Counted from the first letter of the stretch, positions 1 to 11,170 are shown. The stretch is 64,000 bases of DNA from Polyodon spathula (GCF_017654505.1 NC_054540.1:42594054-42658053); one strand, 5' to 3'. Program-made: numbers and translations. The notes: generated by a model from the letters alone, not told the origin.

Positions 1-1645
1 ACTTTTCCTAAATAGATTAAATATCATGATGGCGTTTGAAAGTCAGAATCGCATTAATAATAATAAAAAAAATTATAAGCACTTCTACCTAGAACCGCCA
101 AAAGTATTCATTTTGACAACGTGTTACAATACATGCTTTTGACAATATAACCTACAGTACGCTATGTTGTATATGTACACAAGTCAATTTGTTATCTCTA
201 CCTCTTCTGAGCTTACAGCAGTAAGTATTTGAATAAAATATTGCTCTTGAAGTCATACATATGTGTTATCCAAATCTCTGTTGTAATCTTATCAATTCCA
301 CGGAGAACTGCCGTCTGTCTGTTTATGTGAGCATATGCTCTGCTGTCTTATAATATTACTATTACCAGAATTTTTCGAGAAATCTTGATATTTTTGCAAT
401 TTGATTTGAGAGCAACTACAGATATATTTGCATTGGCAGCAGGAATTTGTAACGACTTCACTGAAAACAGCATTGCCAATTTTAAGCTAAACATAAAACA
501 ACACATGGACAAGCAGCTGTTTCAGACAAAAGCAAGGTGTCGGTGGACACAATACACGCCAAACAAGCCTGTCAAATTTGGGATCAAGTTTTGGCTGGCA
601 GCGGACCATACCCCTACCTGTGCAATGATGAAACTCGGTCAGCTGGTCAGAGACTGGGTGGCAATGTGATACTTGCTGATGTAACCGTGCTTAGGAAAAG
701 TGATGAATGTTACCAATGACAATTTTTATTTCACTGTAATTAGCAAAACAGTTGAAGAAAAAAAAAAAAACACAGCCTGGTTGGAACAATAAACAAAGCA
801 AGAAAAGTGTTTCCACCATTTGCGCAAAACTTAGTACTCTGTGAAAGCAATCACCGGTGTCCAGTTGCTGTATCTTACAATGTACTGGACATGGCAGCCG
901 TCAGTTTCTTCATTTAGTACAATGTATGCACAGGGGAAAATATCATCTTATGATGCTAGCCACGGAGCTTTGGCAGAAACATTTCAATCAGAAAGATGCA
1001 AAGCGGCAATGAAACGCAACTCAACCTGGATACAGTGCGCATCAAGTGATACACACAACAGACAACAATGACAAGTAACTAAATGCAATAAAAATAAAAC
1101 GTCTGATATCTGTGCCCAGTGTGAAAGAGCAGTATGTGGTAAATGCACACGACAAGTTGACAAGCGTTACATCTCTGTGAATGGAGTTATTTTCTTTTTT
1201 TATAAGTAATGATTTCAATTTTACAGTTCTGTATGTAGGCCTACATATAACCAGTTTACACCTGTTTACACAATATTTTCTTTTGAAATGTTCATTTTAT
1301 TAGTTTTCATTTTTTTTAAAGTCGTGCAGTAGGTTAATGTGAAAAAAAAAAAGCCTGTTATGTTATTTCTGTAAATTACTGAGTTTTTATAATTTTATAT
1401 GTACATATATCAGTTTACACAATATATTTTGAAATGTTTATTTTATTATAGTTTTAATTTTTTTACATTGTGCATTAAATGCACAAATTTCGAAAATAAA
1501 GACTTATTTTTATTTCTTCATTTAAATACAGTGTTTCTGCTATGCAAATGTTAGCAATGATGTTCATAAATAAATATTTTGAGTTGTATCTGATAGTTTG
1601 TTTCATTTTTATATTGACGCTGTTTAAAATGTACCTGTTAAAATG
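1..1645 (+). mobile_element. Decayed piggyBac-family DNA transposon, left end cut by the window edge
   Basis: This is an old cut-and-paste transposon. Bases 1-140 match, in reverse complement, the right end of the piggyBac-type MITE at 58446-58572 (shared block includes ctacctagaaccgcc). Bases 1200-1640 match, in reverse complement, that MITE's left part at 57615-57885 (shared block includes gcagaaacactgtat). The transposase remnant lies between these ends, so this copy looks like the coding relative of the MITE. The left terminal repeat should lie just outside the window. The right terminal repeat ending in gtgTTAA is not visible near 1645. Two imperfect copies of a roughly 60-bp block, at about 1251-1315 and 1411-1469 (core tttgaaatgttNatttta), show a local duplication near the right end. 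Confidence 0.75.
370..1190 (+). pseudogene. piggyBac-like transposase pseudogene
   Basis: The remnant encodes parts of a PGBD/DDE_Tnp_1_7 transposase spread over shifted frames. In order I see the block RCRWTQYTPNKPVKFGIKFW (about 535-595), the block DETRSAGQRLGGN after a frame change (about 630-670), NVTNDNF (about 708-728, compare the family's NVTTDNF), LVGTINKARKVFPP (about 781-822) and YNVLDMAAVS (about 877-907). A cysteine-rich C-terminal piece with CAQC and CGKC spacing lies at about 1110-1155 and resembles the family's C-terminal zinc-binding domain. Many stops and at least three frame changes make it non-functional. Family assignment rests on the order and identity of these blocks and is fairly secure. 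Confidence 0.8.
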
Positions 1646-1702
1646 ACTACTGCTGACGGTTAGTAGCATAAACCCGGCAGCTCTAATTACATTCGGTGCA
1701 GG

Positions 1703-1911
1703 CAGATTGTTCCCCAAAGTACTGATCCAGGATCAGTGAGAGAAAAACACAGAAAACAATTTTCAGAATCTAATAGTACAAAGTTATGGCTAAGGTTAGG
1801 GTTAGGGTACAGTTAGTTATAGTTGACCTTCCCACTATCAGGACTTAATGACAAGATATTTTTCATTTTTTGTTTCTCTCACTGATCCTAGATCAGTACG
1901 GGAATAATCTG
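1703..1911. mobile_element. Small MITE-like inverted-repeat element
   Basis: The two ends are about 40-bp imperfect inverted repeats: 1703-1745 begins cagattgttcccc and contains actgatccaggatcagtgag, and 1873-1911 is its near reverse complement, ending gggaataatctg. The 125-bp middle is AT-rich and has no coding potential. I could not find a clean target duplication, so the superfamily is open. Confidence 0.55.
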
Positions 1912-2056
1912 TCCGGAGCACTACATTCTACCAAACAGGAAACCAGAAATTTTCAAACAGGAAATAGAGCATTTCTAGAATTGTCCAGAAACATGTTTTA
2001 GCAAAAGCTGATCAGGCATGGATGTAAGCGTAAAAAATTAATGCATTTCAACAACA

Positions 2057-2120
2057 AAGGTGGCGCAGCGGCTAGGCCTTGTGCTCTTCAAGCATGTCAT
2101 GTTGCAAGTTCAGACCACAG
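2057..2120 (+). repeat. tRNA-like SINE head remnant
   Basis: The block ggtggcgcagcggctaggcc resembles an internal A box of a tRNA-derived SINE. It is followed 40 bp later by a degenerate B-box-like gttgcaagttcagacc. No intact acceptor stem is visible, so this is a SINE trace and not a tRNA gene. Confidence 0.35.
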
Positions 2121-3259
2121 TAATTGTTTTTTATTTATTTATAATTCAGATTGCAGCATTGATATAGTGTGTGACGAATTGGTGGAGCATATCCTTTCAC
2201 TTTGTTTAATGAGAGCAGATATTCTTCAGAATTGACCGATTCCAGGCAGGCCATTCAGTCCATTTATTAATTCTTTAATTAATCAATTTCCTGTTTTTCA
2301 ATGGCAATCCCAGTTAATTGAGCTCTTTTTAAGTCCTTTAACAATATTTAAGTTTTCTTTCTGGTTTAATGAATCATTCAGGGTGTTTTCTAGAGGTTAT
2401 TTGTGATATGAGTGTTATCTGATATAATGCTTTGTGTGTGTTTTTACCCTTTCATGCATGGTAATCTCATATGGGGACAGATACAAAAAACTCTCTTCTA
2501 GTTTTTTTATGGGGAAGAGGAACATGCAAAAGCAGTGGAAAGAAATTGAAAATATTTTCAATGTGTCGGATTATTCCCTCTGATTTGAATGTGGCTACAC
2601 CATTGCAACCCAACACATCCATTCATGCTGCCTGTTTTTTCTGGTGAAACTAAGCCACAGATAAACCCTGGAGTTGAGGGTTTAGCTTAACTGGTCTCAG
2701 CCTTGTCTCTTCTGGCCAGAACTGAATTAATAATATCTAAAGAGGGCATTAACTGCAAGACACAGTATGCAAACTTTGCATAGTTAGATGTTGAAATGAT
2801 CTATCTGGCAATGATCTCTTATACATTATCGACTACACATTTCAAAATGTCACTTTATTCTGAGCCAAGGGAGAATAGTGCCCCGATTAAGCTTTTAAAT
2901 CTCATGACTTTGGATGTACACAGTTTAAAAGTGCAATCTAGTGTCTAGGTCGACATACTGTATGTCTTGCAAATGTCAAACTGAATCTGGCTGGCAGTGT
3001 TGGTCCACAGCGTGTCCAGTGAGACACGAACGCTGCTTTCAAGTGGATTTAACAGGAGATGATACAGACAGAAAAGACTTCCAGGATACTTGCACACTGC
3101 ATGTCTGTAAAGATAAAAAAGAATAGGTTGCAGCTCTGCCCTAGCAGATGTAAAATTAAATTAAAAAAAAAAAAAAAAACAGATGTGGATAATGTACCTT
3201 GAAGCAACCTTTGAAAAGTGAAGTAGTGGAAACAGGAGCCTACTACTGTACTTTTCTTA
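2121..3259. other. No gene seen (AT-rich intergenic or intronic DNA)
   Basis: I see no recognisable protein, RNA gene or repeat family here apart from a short poly(A) run at about 3160-3179. Confidence 0.5.
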
Positions 3260-3332
3260 CATAAGAGCATAAGAACATAAGAAAGTTTACAAACGAGAGG
3301 AGGCCATTCGGCCCATCTTGCTCGTTTGGTTG

Positions 3333-4864
3333 TTAGTAGCTTATTGATCCCAGAATCTCATCAAGCAGCTTCTTGAAGGATCCCAGGGTGTCAGCTTCAA
3401 CAACATTACTGAGGAGTTGATTCCAGACCCTCACAATTCTCTGTGTAAAAAAGTGTCTCCTATTTTCTGTTCTGAATGCCCCTTTTTCTAAACTCCATTT
3501 GTGACCCCTGGTCCTTGTTTCTTTTTTCAGGCTGAAAAAGTCCCTTGGGTCGACACTGTCAATACCTTTTAGAATTTTGAATGCTTGAATTAGGTCGCCA
3601 CGTAGTCTTCTTTGTTCAAGACTGAACAGATTCAATTCTTTTAGCCTGTCTGCATATGACATGCCTTTTAAGCCCGGAATAATTCTGGTCGCTCTTCTTT
3701 GCACTCTTTCTAGAGCAGCAATATCTTTTTTATAGTGAGGTGACCAGAACTGCACACAATATTCAAGACAATTGTACAGTTTTAACATTACTTCCCTTGA
3801 TTTAAATTCAACACTTTTCACAATGTATCCGAGCATCTTGTTAGCCTTTTTTATAGCTTCCCCACATTGTCTAGATGAAGACATTTCTGAGTCAACAAAA
3901 ACTCCTAGGTCTTTTTCATAGATTCCTTCCATAGATTTCAGTATCTCCCATATGATACTTATAATGTACATTTTTATTTCCTGCGTGCAGTACCTTACAC
4001 TTTTCTCTATTAAATGTCATTTGCCATGTGTCTGCCCAGTTCTGAATCTTGTCTAGATCATTTTGAATGACCTTTGCTGCTGCAACAGTGTTTGCCATTC
4101 CTCCTACTTTTGTGTCGTCTGCAAATTTAACAAGTTTGCTTACTATAACAGAATCTAAATCATTAATGTAGATTAGGAATAGCAGAGGACCTAATACTGA
4201 TCCCTGTGGTACACCACTGGTTACCACACTCCATTCTGAGGTTTTTCCTCTAATCAGTACTTTCTGTTTTCTACATGTTAACCACACCCTAATCCATGTA
4301 CATGTGTTTCCTTGAATCCCTACTGCATTCAGTTTGAGAATTAATCTTTTGTGTGGGACTTTGTCAAAAGCTTTCTGGAAATCTAAATAAACCATGTCAT
4401 ATGCTTTGCGATTATCCATTATCGATGTTGCATCCTCAAAAAAATCAAGCAAGTTAGTTAGTTACATGATCTCCCTTTCCTAAAACCATGTTGACTGTCT
4501 CCCAGGACCCTGTTACCACATAGGTAATTTTCCATTTTGGATCTTATTATAGTTTCCTAAGTTTGCATATAATAGAAGTCAGGCTTACTGGTCTGTAGTT
4601 ACCTGGTTCAGTTTTGTTTCCCTTTTTGTGGATCGGTATTACGTTTGCAATTTTCCAGTCTGTCGGTACCACCCCTGTGTCAAGAGACTGCTGCATGATC
4701 TTGGTTAGCGGTTTGTAAATTACTTCTTTCATTTCTTTGAGTACTACTGGGAGGATCTCATCCGGCCCAGGGGATTTGTTTATTTTAAGAGCTCCTAGTC
4801 CCTTTAACACTTCTGCCTCAGTTATGCTAAAGTTATCTAAAACTGGATAGGAACTGGGTGACAT
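3333..4864 (-). pseudogene. CR1 ORF2 reverse transcriptase pseudogene (copy A)
   Basis: Three minus-strand pieces (4547-4864, 3916-4452, 3333-3971) together cover the reverse transcriptase and C-terminal region of CR1 ORF2. Visible motifs are NKSPGPDEILP, YLDFQKAFDKVPHKRL, the SGVPQGSVLGPLLFLIYIND block and FADDTKVGG, the last holding the catalytic Asp pair. The C-terminal part includes LEYCVQFWSP and RRATRIIPG, which are typical of the CR1 clade. The frame is broken near 4455-4560 and again near 3920-3970, where GEGIYEKDLG is disrupted. This copy cannot make a full enzyme. Confidence 0.85.
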
Positions 4865-5314
4865 GTTGTCAGTATCTTCCTTTGTAAAAACTTGTGAAAA
4901 GTAATCATTTAATATGTTTGCTCTTTTTTTTCTTCATCTACGATTTTACCATTTGTATCTCATAAACATTTCATCTCGTCTTTGAATGTTCTCTTGCTGT
5001 TGTAATATTGGAAAAACATTTTGGAATTGGTTTTAGCTCCCTTAGCAATGTTTATTTCTATTTCTCTCTTGGCCTTTCTAACTTCCTTTTTGACTTGCAT
5101 TTGCAGTTCCGTGTACTCTTTCTGCGTACTTTCTTTTTGGTCCTTTTTTAATGCTCTGTAAAGTGCCTTTTTTCTCTGAATATTTTTTTAATTGATCTAT
5201 TAAACCATTTTGGCAATTTAGTTTTACATTTAGATTTGTCTACTTTAGGCATGTAATTGTTTTGCGCCTCTAGTACTACATTTTTGAAGAACAACCATCC
5301 CTCTTCTGTGGGCG

Positions 5315-5718
5315 TGTGGCAGGCTGGTGAGTGGATAGAGTCCCAGATACAGACTGCAGTTCAAACAAATATACTTTTATTATAAATAAACGTGCACAAG
5401 GGCAAAATAAAGGGATTTAAACACAGATAAAGCAATACAAAAACAAAACTTGCAAAATTAAGGCTTCCAGGCTGGGCAATGCCTTCACTGGATTCACAAA
5501 TACAAAAAACCACAAACACCAACCTACTTCCTCAGCTCCCTCTTCCAAATGAAAAGCAGAGGCCTCCTTTTATGTCAGGTGGCTGGGCGCTGATTGATCG
5601 TTAATTAACCTAATCAACTAATCAACCCCAGCCACCTGACCATAATAAACCCAGGCAGGTAGGGGAAATTAACCCCATCCCTGCCAATTTAAAAAGGGCA
5701 GAGCTTTGCTCTGCCACA
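5315..5718 (-). repeat. 3' LTR of the non-autonomous element
   Basis: It is near-identical to 6982-7397 except for a 12-bp indel near 5390 and scattered substitutions. In minus-strand reading it begins TGTGGCAGAGCAAAGCTCTG, a perfect terminal palindrome-like stem. It carries a TATA-like ACATAAAAGG and, nearer its end, an AATAAAAG poly(A) signal. Confidence 0.88.
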
Positions 5719-6732
5719 CACCTCCCCCCATGTACAACGTACACCAGCCGCAATCAGCCAACTCCTCCCTCCCCCCCCCTCGAGTCCAATTATGTCCCTT
5801 GGGTGGGCTGTTATGGTGGGTGGTGGTGGGTGGGGTTGATGTCGGAGCCCCCAAGCCTTCTTTGGTTGAGGGGGCCCCGGATCTCCAAGGTAATACGACG
5901 ACGGCGGCCTGGCTCCCTCTAGTGGGGGACGCGGCCCGGCTCCCTCTAGTGGAGGAGGCGGCCCGGCTCCCTCTAGTGGGGGAGGCGGCCCGGCTCCCTC
6001 TAGTGGAACTCCCTCGGCAACCCTAGAAAACAAAAAGGAGACACCAACAGTCCCAAGCGATGTGGAGCAGCAGGCAACCCCAGGCGATGCGAAGCAGCAG
6101 GCAACCCCAGGCGATCCAAATGTGTCATCCCTGATCGGAGCGGGCGTGGCAACCCTGGGTGGTGCAAAGCAGGCATCCTTGGACCATAGCTCCTCCCCTC
6201 TGGGCTCTGGGAGCGGCGGCTCCTCCCTCTCTGGCTCTGGGAGCGGCGGCAGCTCCTCACCCCTCTCTGGCTCTGGGAGCGATGGCAGCTCCTCCTCCCT
6301 CTCTGGCTCTGGGAGCGACGGCAGCTCCTCCTCCCTCTCTGGCTCTGGGAGCGACGGCAGCTCCTCCTCCCTCTCTGGCTCTGGGAGCGACGGCAGCTCC
6401 TCCTCCCTCTCTGGCTCTGGGAGCGACGGCAGCTCCTCCTCCCTCTCTGGCTCTGGGAGCGACGGCAGCTCCTCCTCCCTCTCTGGCTCTGGGAGCGACG
6501 GCAGCTCCTCCTCCCTCTCTGGCTCTGGGAGCGACGGCAGCTCATCCTCCCTCTCTGGCTCTGGGAACGACAGCTCCTCCTCCCTCTCTGGCTCTCGGAA
6601 AGGTGGCTCACCCCTTTCTGGCTCTCGGGAAGGCGGTTGACCCCTCTCTGGCTCTCGGGAAGGCGGCTCACCCCTCTTTATTGGAGTGACCGGGGCATCT
6701 CCCATGTCTACCGCCAGGTAATTAACCACCAT
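5689..6732 (-). CDS. Repeat-rich Pro/Glu ORF of the non-autonomous LTR element
   Basis: An open frame of about 347 codons covers most of the element interior and ends inside the 3' LTR. The first roughly 40 residues are non-repetitive. Residues about 25-185 are a tandem 12-residue repeat with the unit PEPEREEELPSL, followed by a second short repeat (PPPPLEGAG). It has no gag zinc knuckle, protease or polymerase motif. The frame stays open upstream of 6732, where a CSWC-type cysteine pair is readable, so the true start is uncertain. Because the 36-bp repeat is divisible by three, all frames are open here, and openness alone is weak evidence. It could be a degenerate gag-like protein or not translated at all. 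Confidence 0.4.
   Translation of the reverse strand: MVVNYLAVDMGDAPVTPIKRGEPPSREPERGQPPSREPERGEPPFREPEREEELSFPEPEREDELPSLPEPEREEELPSLPEPEREEELPSLPEPEREEELPSLPEPEREEELPSLPEPEREEELPSLPEPEREEELPSLPEPEREEELPSLPEPERGEELPPLPEPEREEPPLPEPRGEELWSKDACFAPPRVATPAPIRDDTFGSPGVACCFASPGVACCSTSLGTVGVSFLFSRVAEGVPLEGAGPPPPLEGAGPPPPLEGAGPRPPLEGARPPSSYYLGDPGPPQPKKAWGLRHQPHPPPPTITAHPRDIIGLEGGGGRSWLIAAGVRCTWGEVCGRAKLCPF
6195..6650. repeat. 36-bp tandem minisatellite, about 12 units
   Basis: The unit is ctctctggctctgggagcga plus cggcagctcctcctcc, 36 bp, repeated head to tail with few substitutions. The outer units are more diverged and some are shortened (for example near 6560-6660). The length keeps every reading frame open. 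Confidence 0.92.
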
Positions 6733-6876
6733 GAGGGCAACCTCTGGGAAGGACCGCCAACGATGGTCCTCCTTCCTGCACCAGGAACACCAAGGGAAGA
6801 GGCTGGCCAGGTCCTCCAGCAGGGGCTGCAGCAGCTTACAGCCTTTGCCGTTGTCTACTCTTCTTTCCCATTTTTG

Positions 6877-6910
<34 letters not shown>

Positions 6911-6961
6911 AAAATTCAAAAATAAAATAAAAAATACTGCTCTGAGCCTCTAGGTGGTGCT

Positions 6962-6979
6962 ATCCCACTGCTAATGCCA
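6962..6979 (-). promoter_or_regulatory. Possible primer-binding site
   Basis: Two bases inside the 5' LTR (minus strand) lies TGGCATTAGCAGTGGGAT. It starts with the TGG expected to pair with a tRNA CCA end. I cannot name the tRNA, so the call rests mainly on position. Confidence 0.4.
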
Positions 6980-6981
6980 AA

Positions 6982-7397
6982 TGTGGCAGGCTGGTGAGTG
7001 AATAGAGGCCCAGAGACAGACTGCAGTTCAAACAAATATACTTTTATTATAAATAAACACAAAATAAACATGCACAAGGGCAAAATAAAGGGATTTAAAC
7101 ACAAATAAAGCAATATAAAAACAAAACTTGCAAAATTAAGGCTTCCAGGCTGGGCAATGCCTTCACTGGATTCACAAATACAAAAAAACCACAAACACCA
7201 ACCTGCTTCCTCAGCTCCCTCTCCCAAATGAGAAGCAGAGGCCTCCTTTTATGTCAGGTGGCTGGGCGCTGATTGATCGTTAATTAACCTAATCAACTAA
7301 TCAACCCCAGCCACCTGAACATAATAAACCCAGGCAGGTAGGGGAAATTAACCCCATCCCTGCCAATTTAAAAAGGGCAGAGCTTTGCTCTGCCACA
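6982..7397 (-). repeat. 5' LTR of the non-autonomous element
   Basis: This is the partner of 5315-5718. On the minus strand it has the same TG start, TATA-like box, AATAAA signal and CA end. It is followed directly by the TSD gggtg at 7398-7402. Confidence 0.88.
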
Positions 7398-7754
7398 GGG
7401 TGTTTTCTCTATTTTACTCCAATCTATTTCTGTTAGTCTCTGTTTCATACCTTCATAGTTTGCTTTTCTAAAATTGTAAACCTTAGCTTTAGTCATTACT
7501 TTTGGGGTTTTAAAAAACATTTCAAATGAGACCATGTTGTGGTCTGAGCTTGGTACTTACTGTAACAAGCACCCTTTTACACATTTAATTTCACAGATTT
7601 CATGCATGCTATATACATGTGTAGTATTGTATGTAGTCTACTGTAATGTTTTTGATATGACAGTATAGAAAATATTAGTGATTCCATTCCACAAGATATA
7701 CAATTTAAATTTGAATGCACTCTAGAAACTATAATAAGAGTTGGCGATGGGTTT

Positions 7755-7895
7755 TGCAAATCCTTCCAGCAGTCTCATTGTGCTGAGATATAGGACCTGA
7801 GCACTAATATCAGTAATACAAATCCCTCCAGGAGTCTCATTGTGCTGAGCAGCATGTTGATATAGGACCTGAGCGCTAACATCAGTATTCATACA
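7755..7895. repeat. Two-copy tandem duplication
   Basis: The block agtctcattgtgctgag followed by atataggacctgagc occurs twice, at about 7770 and 7830. The second copy carries an extra cagcatgttg segment. The rest of 7554-8501 shows no recognisable gene. Confidence 0.75.
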
Positions 7896-8501
7896 AACAC
7901 TTTCAAATGGGTAGACTGGTAAATAACTTGTGCAAAGGATATTTGATTGATTCCAGCATCTTGTGGAAAACAAACCAGGCAGTTGTGTCTATGTTGCAAC
8001 CTGTGTCACAGAAGTCATCAGGCTACACTGCCATGCGTAGCTCCATAATTCTTTTCACTGCTTATCTAGAAACATACCTCCAGAGCCAAGACACAGGAGC
8101 ATGTTTGTGCATTACAAGCACAGACAACTACAATATACAGCAGCACATTATGTGGGAAACCTAGGGCGCTGCAATGGCAATCTCATAGTAGACAGCGAAA
8201 CCTGCTTCATATCACCCGCCGCTTATTATCACCAATTGAAATGCCCCATACAGAATATAATGGGCGTCAATGGGAACAAGTGCCTGATAATATCACTTTG
8301 GTTTTCATCAAGTAAATATCACTTACATTTAAAGGCGTGCAACTGATTTTCTTCCCACTTAAAATCTCTTTTTAAGATTTAGAGGTATACATGCAGGTAC
8401 GTTGCTGTACGGAAGCACAAAGCACTGTGCATGTGTACAGCTTTCTTATGTTTTCCATTATTACAATGTGTTGTAATTGACTTAAAATACTTGTTACGCA
8501 T

Positions 8502-8850
8502 TGTGGCAAAGTGCCCTGCCCCTGTGTGTATTTTGTATTGTATGTTGTGTGTTAATGTTGGTGTATAGTCATTGGTACACGGGATATAAACAGGTCTGTG
8601 TAAAACGAATGTTTAAAATATATATTTGTATTTAGGCACTAGGTTTGCATAGCACTTCACGTGCAAGTAAAATGTAATAATATGTGAGCACAGGGAATTG
8701 CACTTTATTAATTAACGTGCAGTTGTACCACGACTCCAATTGAATGATTGATTAGCAATCGAGTCTCAGTACAGCTGCAAAATAGCACATATTTTCACTC
8801 ACATGGGGTTGTGTGTTTGGTGAGTGGAGAACGGGATTGGAGACGGAGGT

Positions 8851-8881
<31 letters not shown>

Positions 8882-9131
8882 GTAATATAATAATAATAAT
8901 AATAATAATAATAGTTAATAGTTAAAATATTAGCTCATTGTGTTTGTCTCTTTAATCTGGCAAAAGTGCCATGTCCTGTGTTTTTGTTTGTTAGAGCCTT
9001 TTTATTTACTGTTCTGTTCATTCATTAAATGCTGAGCGAAACCAATCGCTCAGCTCCACCCAACTCCACCTCTCTGTTGTTTATTTCCTGTTTCAGGTCT
9101 GATGTCACCCACTGCAACCGTCTTTGTGGCA
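8502..9131 (+). mobile_element. Solo LTR (630 bp)
   Basis: It starts TGTGGCAAAG and ends in CA. It contains a TATA-like gatataaacag near 8590 and a late ATTAAA signal near 9023. Flanking pentamers are cgcat (8497-8501) and tgtat (9132-9136), which differ only by two C-to-T changes, as expected of an aged duplication. It shares long blocks with the segment at 54354-54965, for example gaatgattgattagcaatcg. No internal coding region is attached. Confidence 0.62.
8852..8913. repeat. (TAA)n microsatellite
   Basis: About 20 imperfect ATA/TAA units lie inside the solo LTR. Confidence 0.9.
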
Positions 9132-9193
9132 TGTATTTATAAAGTTCGATATATTAATGTTTTACGTTATTTGCCATCTCTGATCTACCCCCC

Positions 9194-9941
9194 TGTGGCA
9201 AAGTTGAGTGAGTGCAATGCAGAGCGGATACAAATCACAAAGACAATTACTTTCAGGTACAAGGGTGTTTATTGAACTAATGACAATGTCCAGAGCCTTA
9301 TGGCGAATACCTGTAAATAATAAATGTTGGAGTGATACAGTGGTGTGTATCACTCGTAATTATAATCTCTGGGTTTGACTCGCCAGGTTTTACACACACA
9401 CCCACACTAAACACAAAACACAAACACAAGACAGTGAGTGATATTAGGTGCTAGTGGTGTAATTACAGTTCTCAGTGAAATGCAGGGGTGAAAGTGATGT
9501 CTGGGTTGATGCTGGTTTGAGCTACAGCTCTGGATCGTGTTACTGGGAGTCTGTTGAGAGAAACAACAGTTACAGCCGACACTAACAAACATAAAAGAAA
9601 CACTCAGTTTTCAACAATACGTTTTACTCCTTCAAGGTCAAATCCAATCATTTACAAAGGAACAGATTACTTTGCTCTTCCCCTATTTTATACCCTCCCT
9701 CATGACCCCTTGGTTAACGAGCTCATCCGCTTCTCCAATCCGTGGATGCCACACCGTTTCCTGTCCAGTTCATTGAGTTCGGGTACCATAGCTCCACCCC
9801 TTTTCTAGCCAGCCAACTTCCACCTACCTACAGGAATAAATTGTCATGCCTTTTAGTCCAGGGTACTCTGTTCCCTTTACATAGCACCGTCACAGTTCTG
9901 GAGGAAGATCTAACACCAAGCGTCATTTGACCTCTGTCACA
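9194..9941 (-). repeat. 3' LTR of the Gmr1-like element
   Basis: On the plus strand it runs from TGTGGCAAAG at 9194 to CTCTGTCACA at 9941. A purine-rich tract (gagtggtgggat on the minus strand) lies just inside at about 9944-9955. The first 180 bp match 20556-20735 closely, including tgacaatgtccagagcctta. Confidence 0.72.
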
Positions 9942-10263
9942 TATCCCACCACTCAGAATGGAGCCGAAGGAACAGTCAGCTAAATCTACCTTTTCCATTA
10001 CTCCTCCTCCCAAGAAAAATAATCTGCATTTTGGTAGCCTTTCCCCGCACGGTGTACCATATGGTACATGAAAGGCTGTAATGCCAGATACCACCGAGTT
10101 ATTCGGGCATTGCTGTCCTTCACTGTGCTTAACCACTTGAGCGGGGCCTAGTCAGTGACAAGATCAAATGAGTGTAGTAGGTAATATCTTCAAGAGTGAG
10201 TAGCCCATTTTATGGCCAAACATTCTTTTTTGATGATGGAGTAGTTGCGCTCTCGGGGGAGCA

Positions 10264-11170
10264 TCATTTTTTTTTACAAATATACAAGATGGGATGTTCG
10301 TCTGCATTTACCATTTGGGACAAGACTGCACCCAAGCCGACATCTGACATATCGGTGTGGAAGATGAATCTCTTGGTGAAGTCTGGAGTGTTGAGGGCTG
10401 GGACCTGGCAAAATCTCTGCTTAACAATATCAAACGCTCCCTGACATTCTTCTGACCTCTTAATGGAGTTTGGTGCGCTTTTTCTGGTGAGGTCAACTAA
10501 GGGATTAACCACTGTGGCATACTCGGGGATGACGCGGCAGTAAGAACCGGCTAACCCCAGTAGAGATCTCATCTGAGCCTTGGTTTTGGGGATCACCGTG
10601 TCCACCAGAGCCTGGACCTTGGTGACAATGGGTTTCACCCTCCCATTCCCCATTATGAATCCCAAATATTGTGTCTCTTTCTTGGCAAATGCACATTTTC
10701 GCAAGTTAGCTGTCAGCCAGGCTGCCCTTAGAGACTGAAGGACGGCTGTGATCCTAGTCAAATGCTCTCGCCTTGTGGAGCTGTAAATAACCACATTGTT
10801 TATATACGCTGCCACATATTCATGATATGGATAGAAAACCTGGTCCATCAGTCTCTGAAAGGCAGTGGGTGCACCATGAAGCCCAAACGGCATGGTTGTG
10901 AAATGAAACAGCCCCTCTGGTGTTGAAAATGTGATTTTCTCTCTAGAACTGCAGGTTAATGGAATCTGCCAGTACCCCTTTGTCAGATCCAAAGTGGAAA
11001 TAAACCTTGCCATCCCCAGTCTATCTAGAAGCTTGTCGACCAGAGGCATGGGATATGCATCAAACTTGGCAATAGCATTTACCTTGCGGAAATCAACTCA
11101 GAAGCGATTGGTTCCGTCCTTTTTGGCCACTATCACAATCGGACTGCACCACTCGCTCCTGTAAGGCTCA
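10264..11170 (-). pseudogene. Gypsy-type reverse transcriptase / RNase H start (Gmr1-like pol)
   Basis: The minus-strand frame 10264-11049 and its upstream continuation encode a Ty3/Gypsy RT. Visible motifs are SEWCSPIVIVAKKDG and VDFRKVNAIAKFDAYPMP upstream (with one stop at about 11098), then STLDLTKGYWQIPL, TMPFGLHGAPTAFQRLMD and KCAFAKKETQYLG. The catalytic box that should read Y-x-D-D is YINNV here, so both aspartates are changed to Asn. After the RT, FHTDMSDVGLGAVLSQ marks the start of RNase H, where the frame ends. The element is therefore inactive even where the frame is open. Confidence 0.88.

Larger units (their letters stand above)
5315..7397 (-). mobile_element. Non-autonomous LTR retrotransposon inserted in CR1 copy A
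   Basis: Two direct repeats of 404 and 416 bp (5315-5718 and 6982-7397), each beginning TGTGGCAGG and ending CTGCCACA on the plus strand, flank a 1.26-kb interior. The CR1 target gggtg is duplicated: gggcg at 5310-5314 (one change) and gggtg at 7398-7402. The uninterrupted site can be read in CR1 copy C near 53085. A purine tract (tggggggagg on the minus strand, 5721-5730) abuts the left LTR and a possible primer-binding site abuts the right LTR, which fixes the element on the minus strand. No reverse transcriptase or integrase is present, so it would need enzymes in trans. TG...CA ends and a 5-bp duplication fit Gypsy-type integration. Confidence 0.88.
3260..7553 (-). mobile_element. CR1 LINE copy A, 5'-truncated and split by an LTR element
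   Basis: This is a CR1-clade non-LTR retrotransposon on the minus strand. Its 3' tail is the octamer-like (cataagaa)n repeat at 3260-3286, next to the family 3' UTR block gaggaggccattcggcccat. CR1 sequence runs to 5314 and resumes at 7398 after a 2.1-kb LTR element. Colinearity with copy D (35086-38022) is exact across that gap. Homology ends near 7553 in the endonuclease-RT linker, so the copy is 5'-truncated. Frameshifts and a rearranged stretch around 3920-3975 make it defective. Confidence 0.9.

Noticed and set aside
1793..1810. Telomere-like ggttagggttaggg
   Set aside because: Only two and a half units, inside a small inverted-repeat element; too short for an interstitial telomere array.
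2057..2120. A functional tRNA gene
   Set aside because: No acceptor stem or intact B box can be folded by eye; it fits a decayed SINE head.
5706..6690. Several long ORFs on both strands over the 36-bp repeat (for example Ser/Gly-rich or Arg/Ser-rich frames)
   Set aside because: The repeat unit is divisible by three and free of stops in every frame, so these are by-products. Only the Pro/Glu frame is kept, with low confidence.
7769..7880. Possible CRISPR-like repeat-spacer pattern
   Set aside because: Only two units with an indel in eukaryotic DNA; it is a local tandem duplication.
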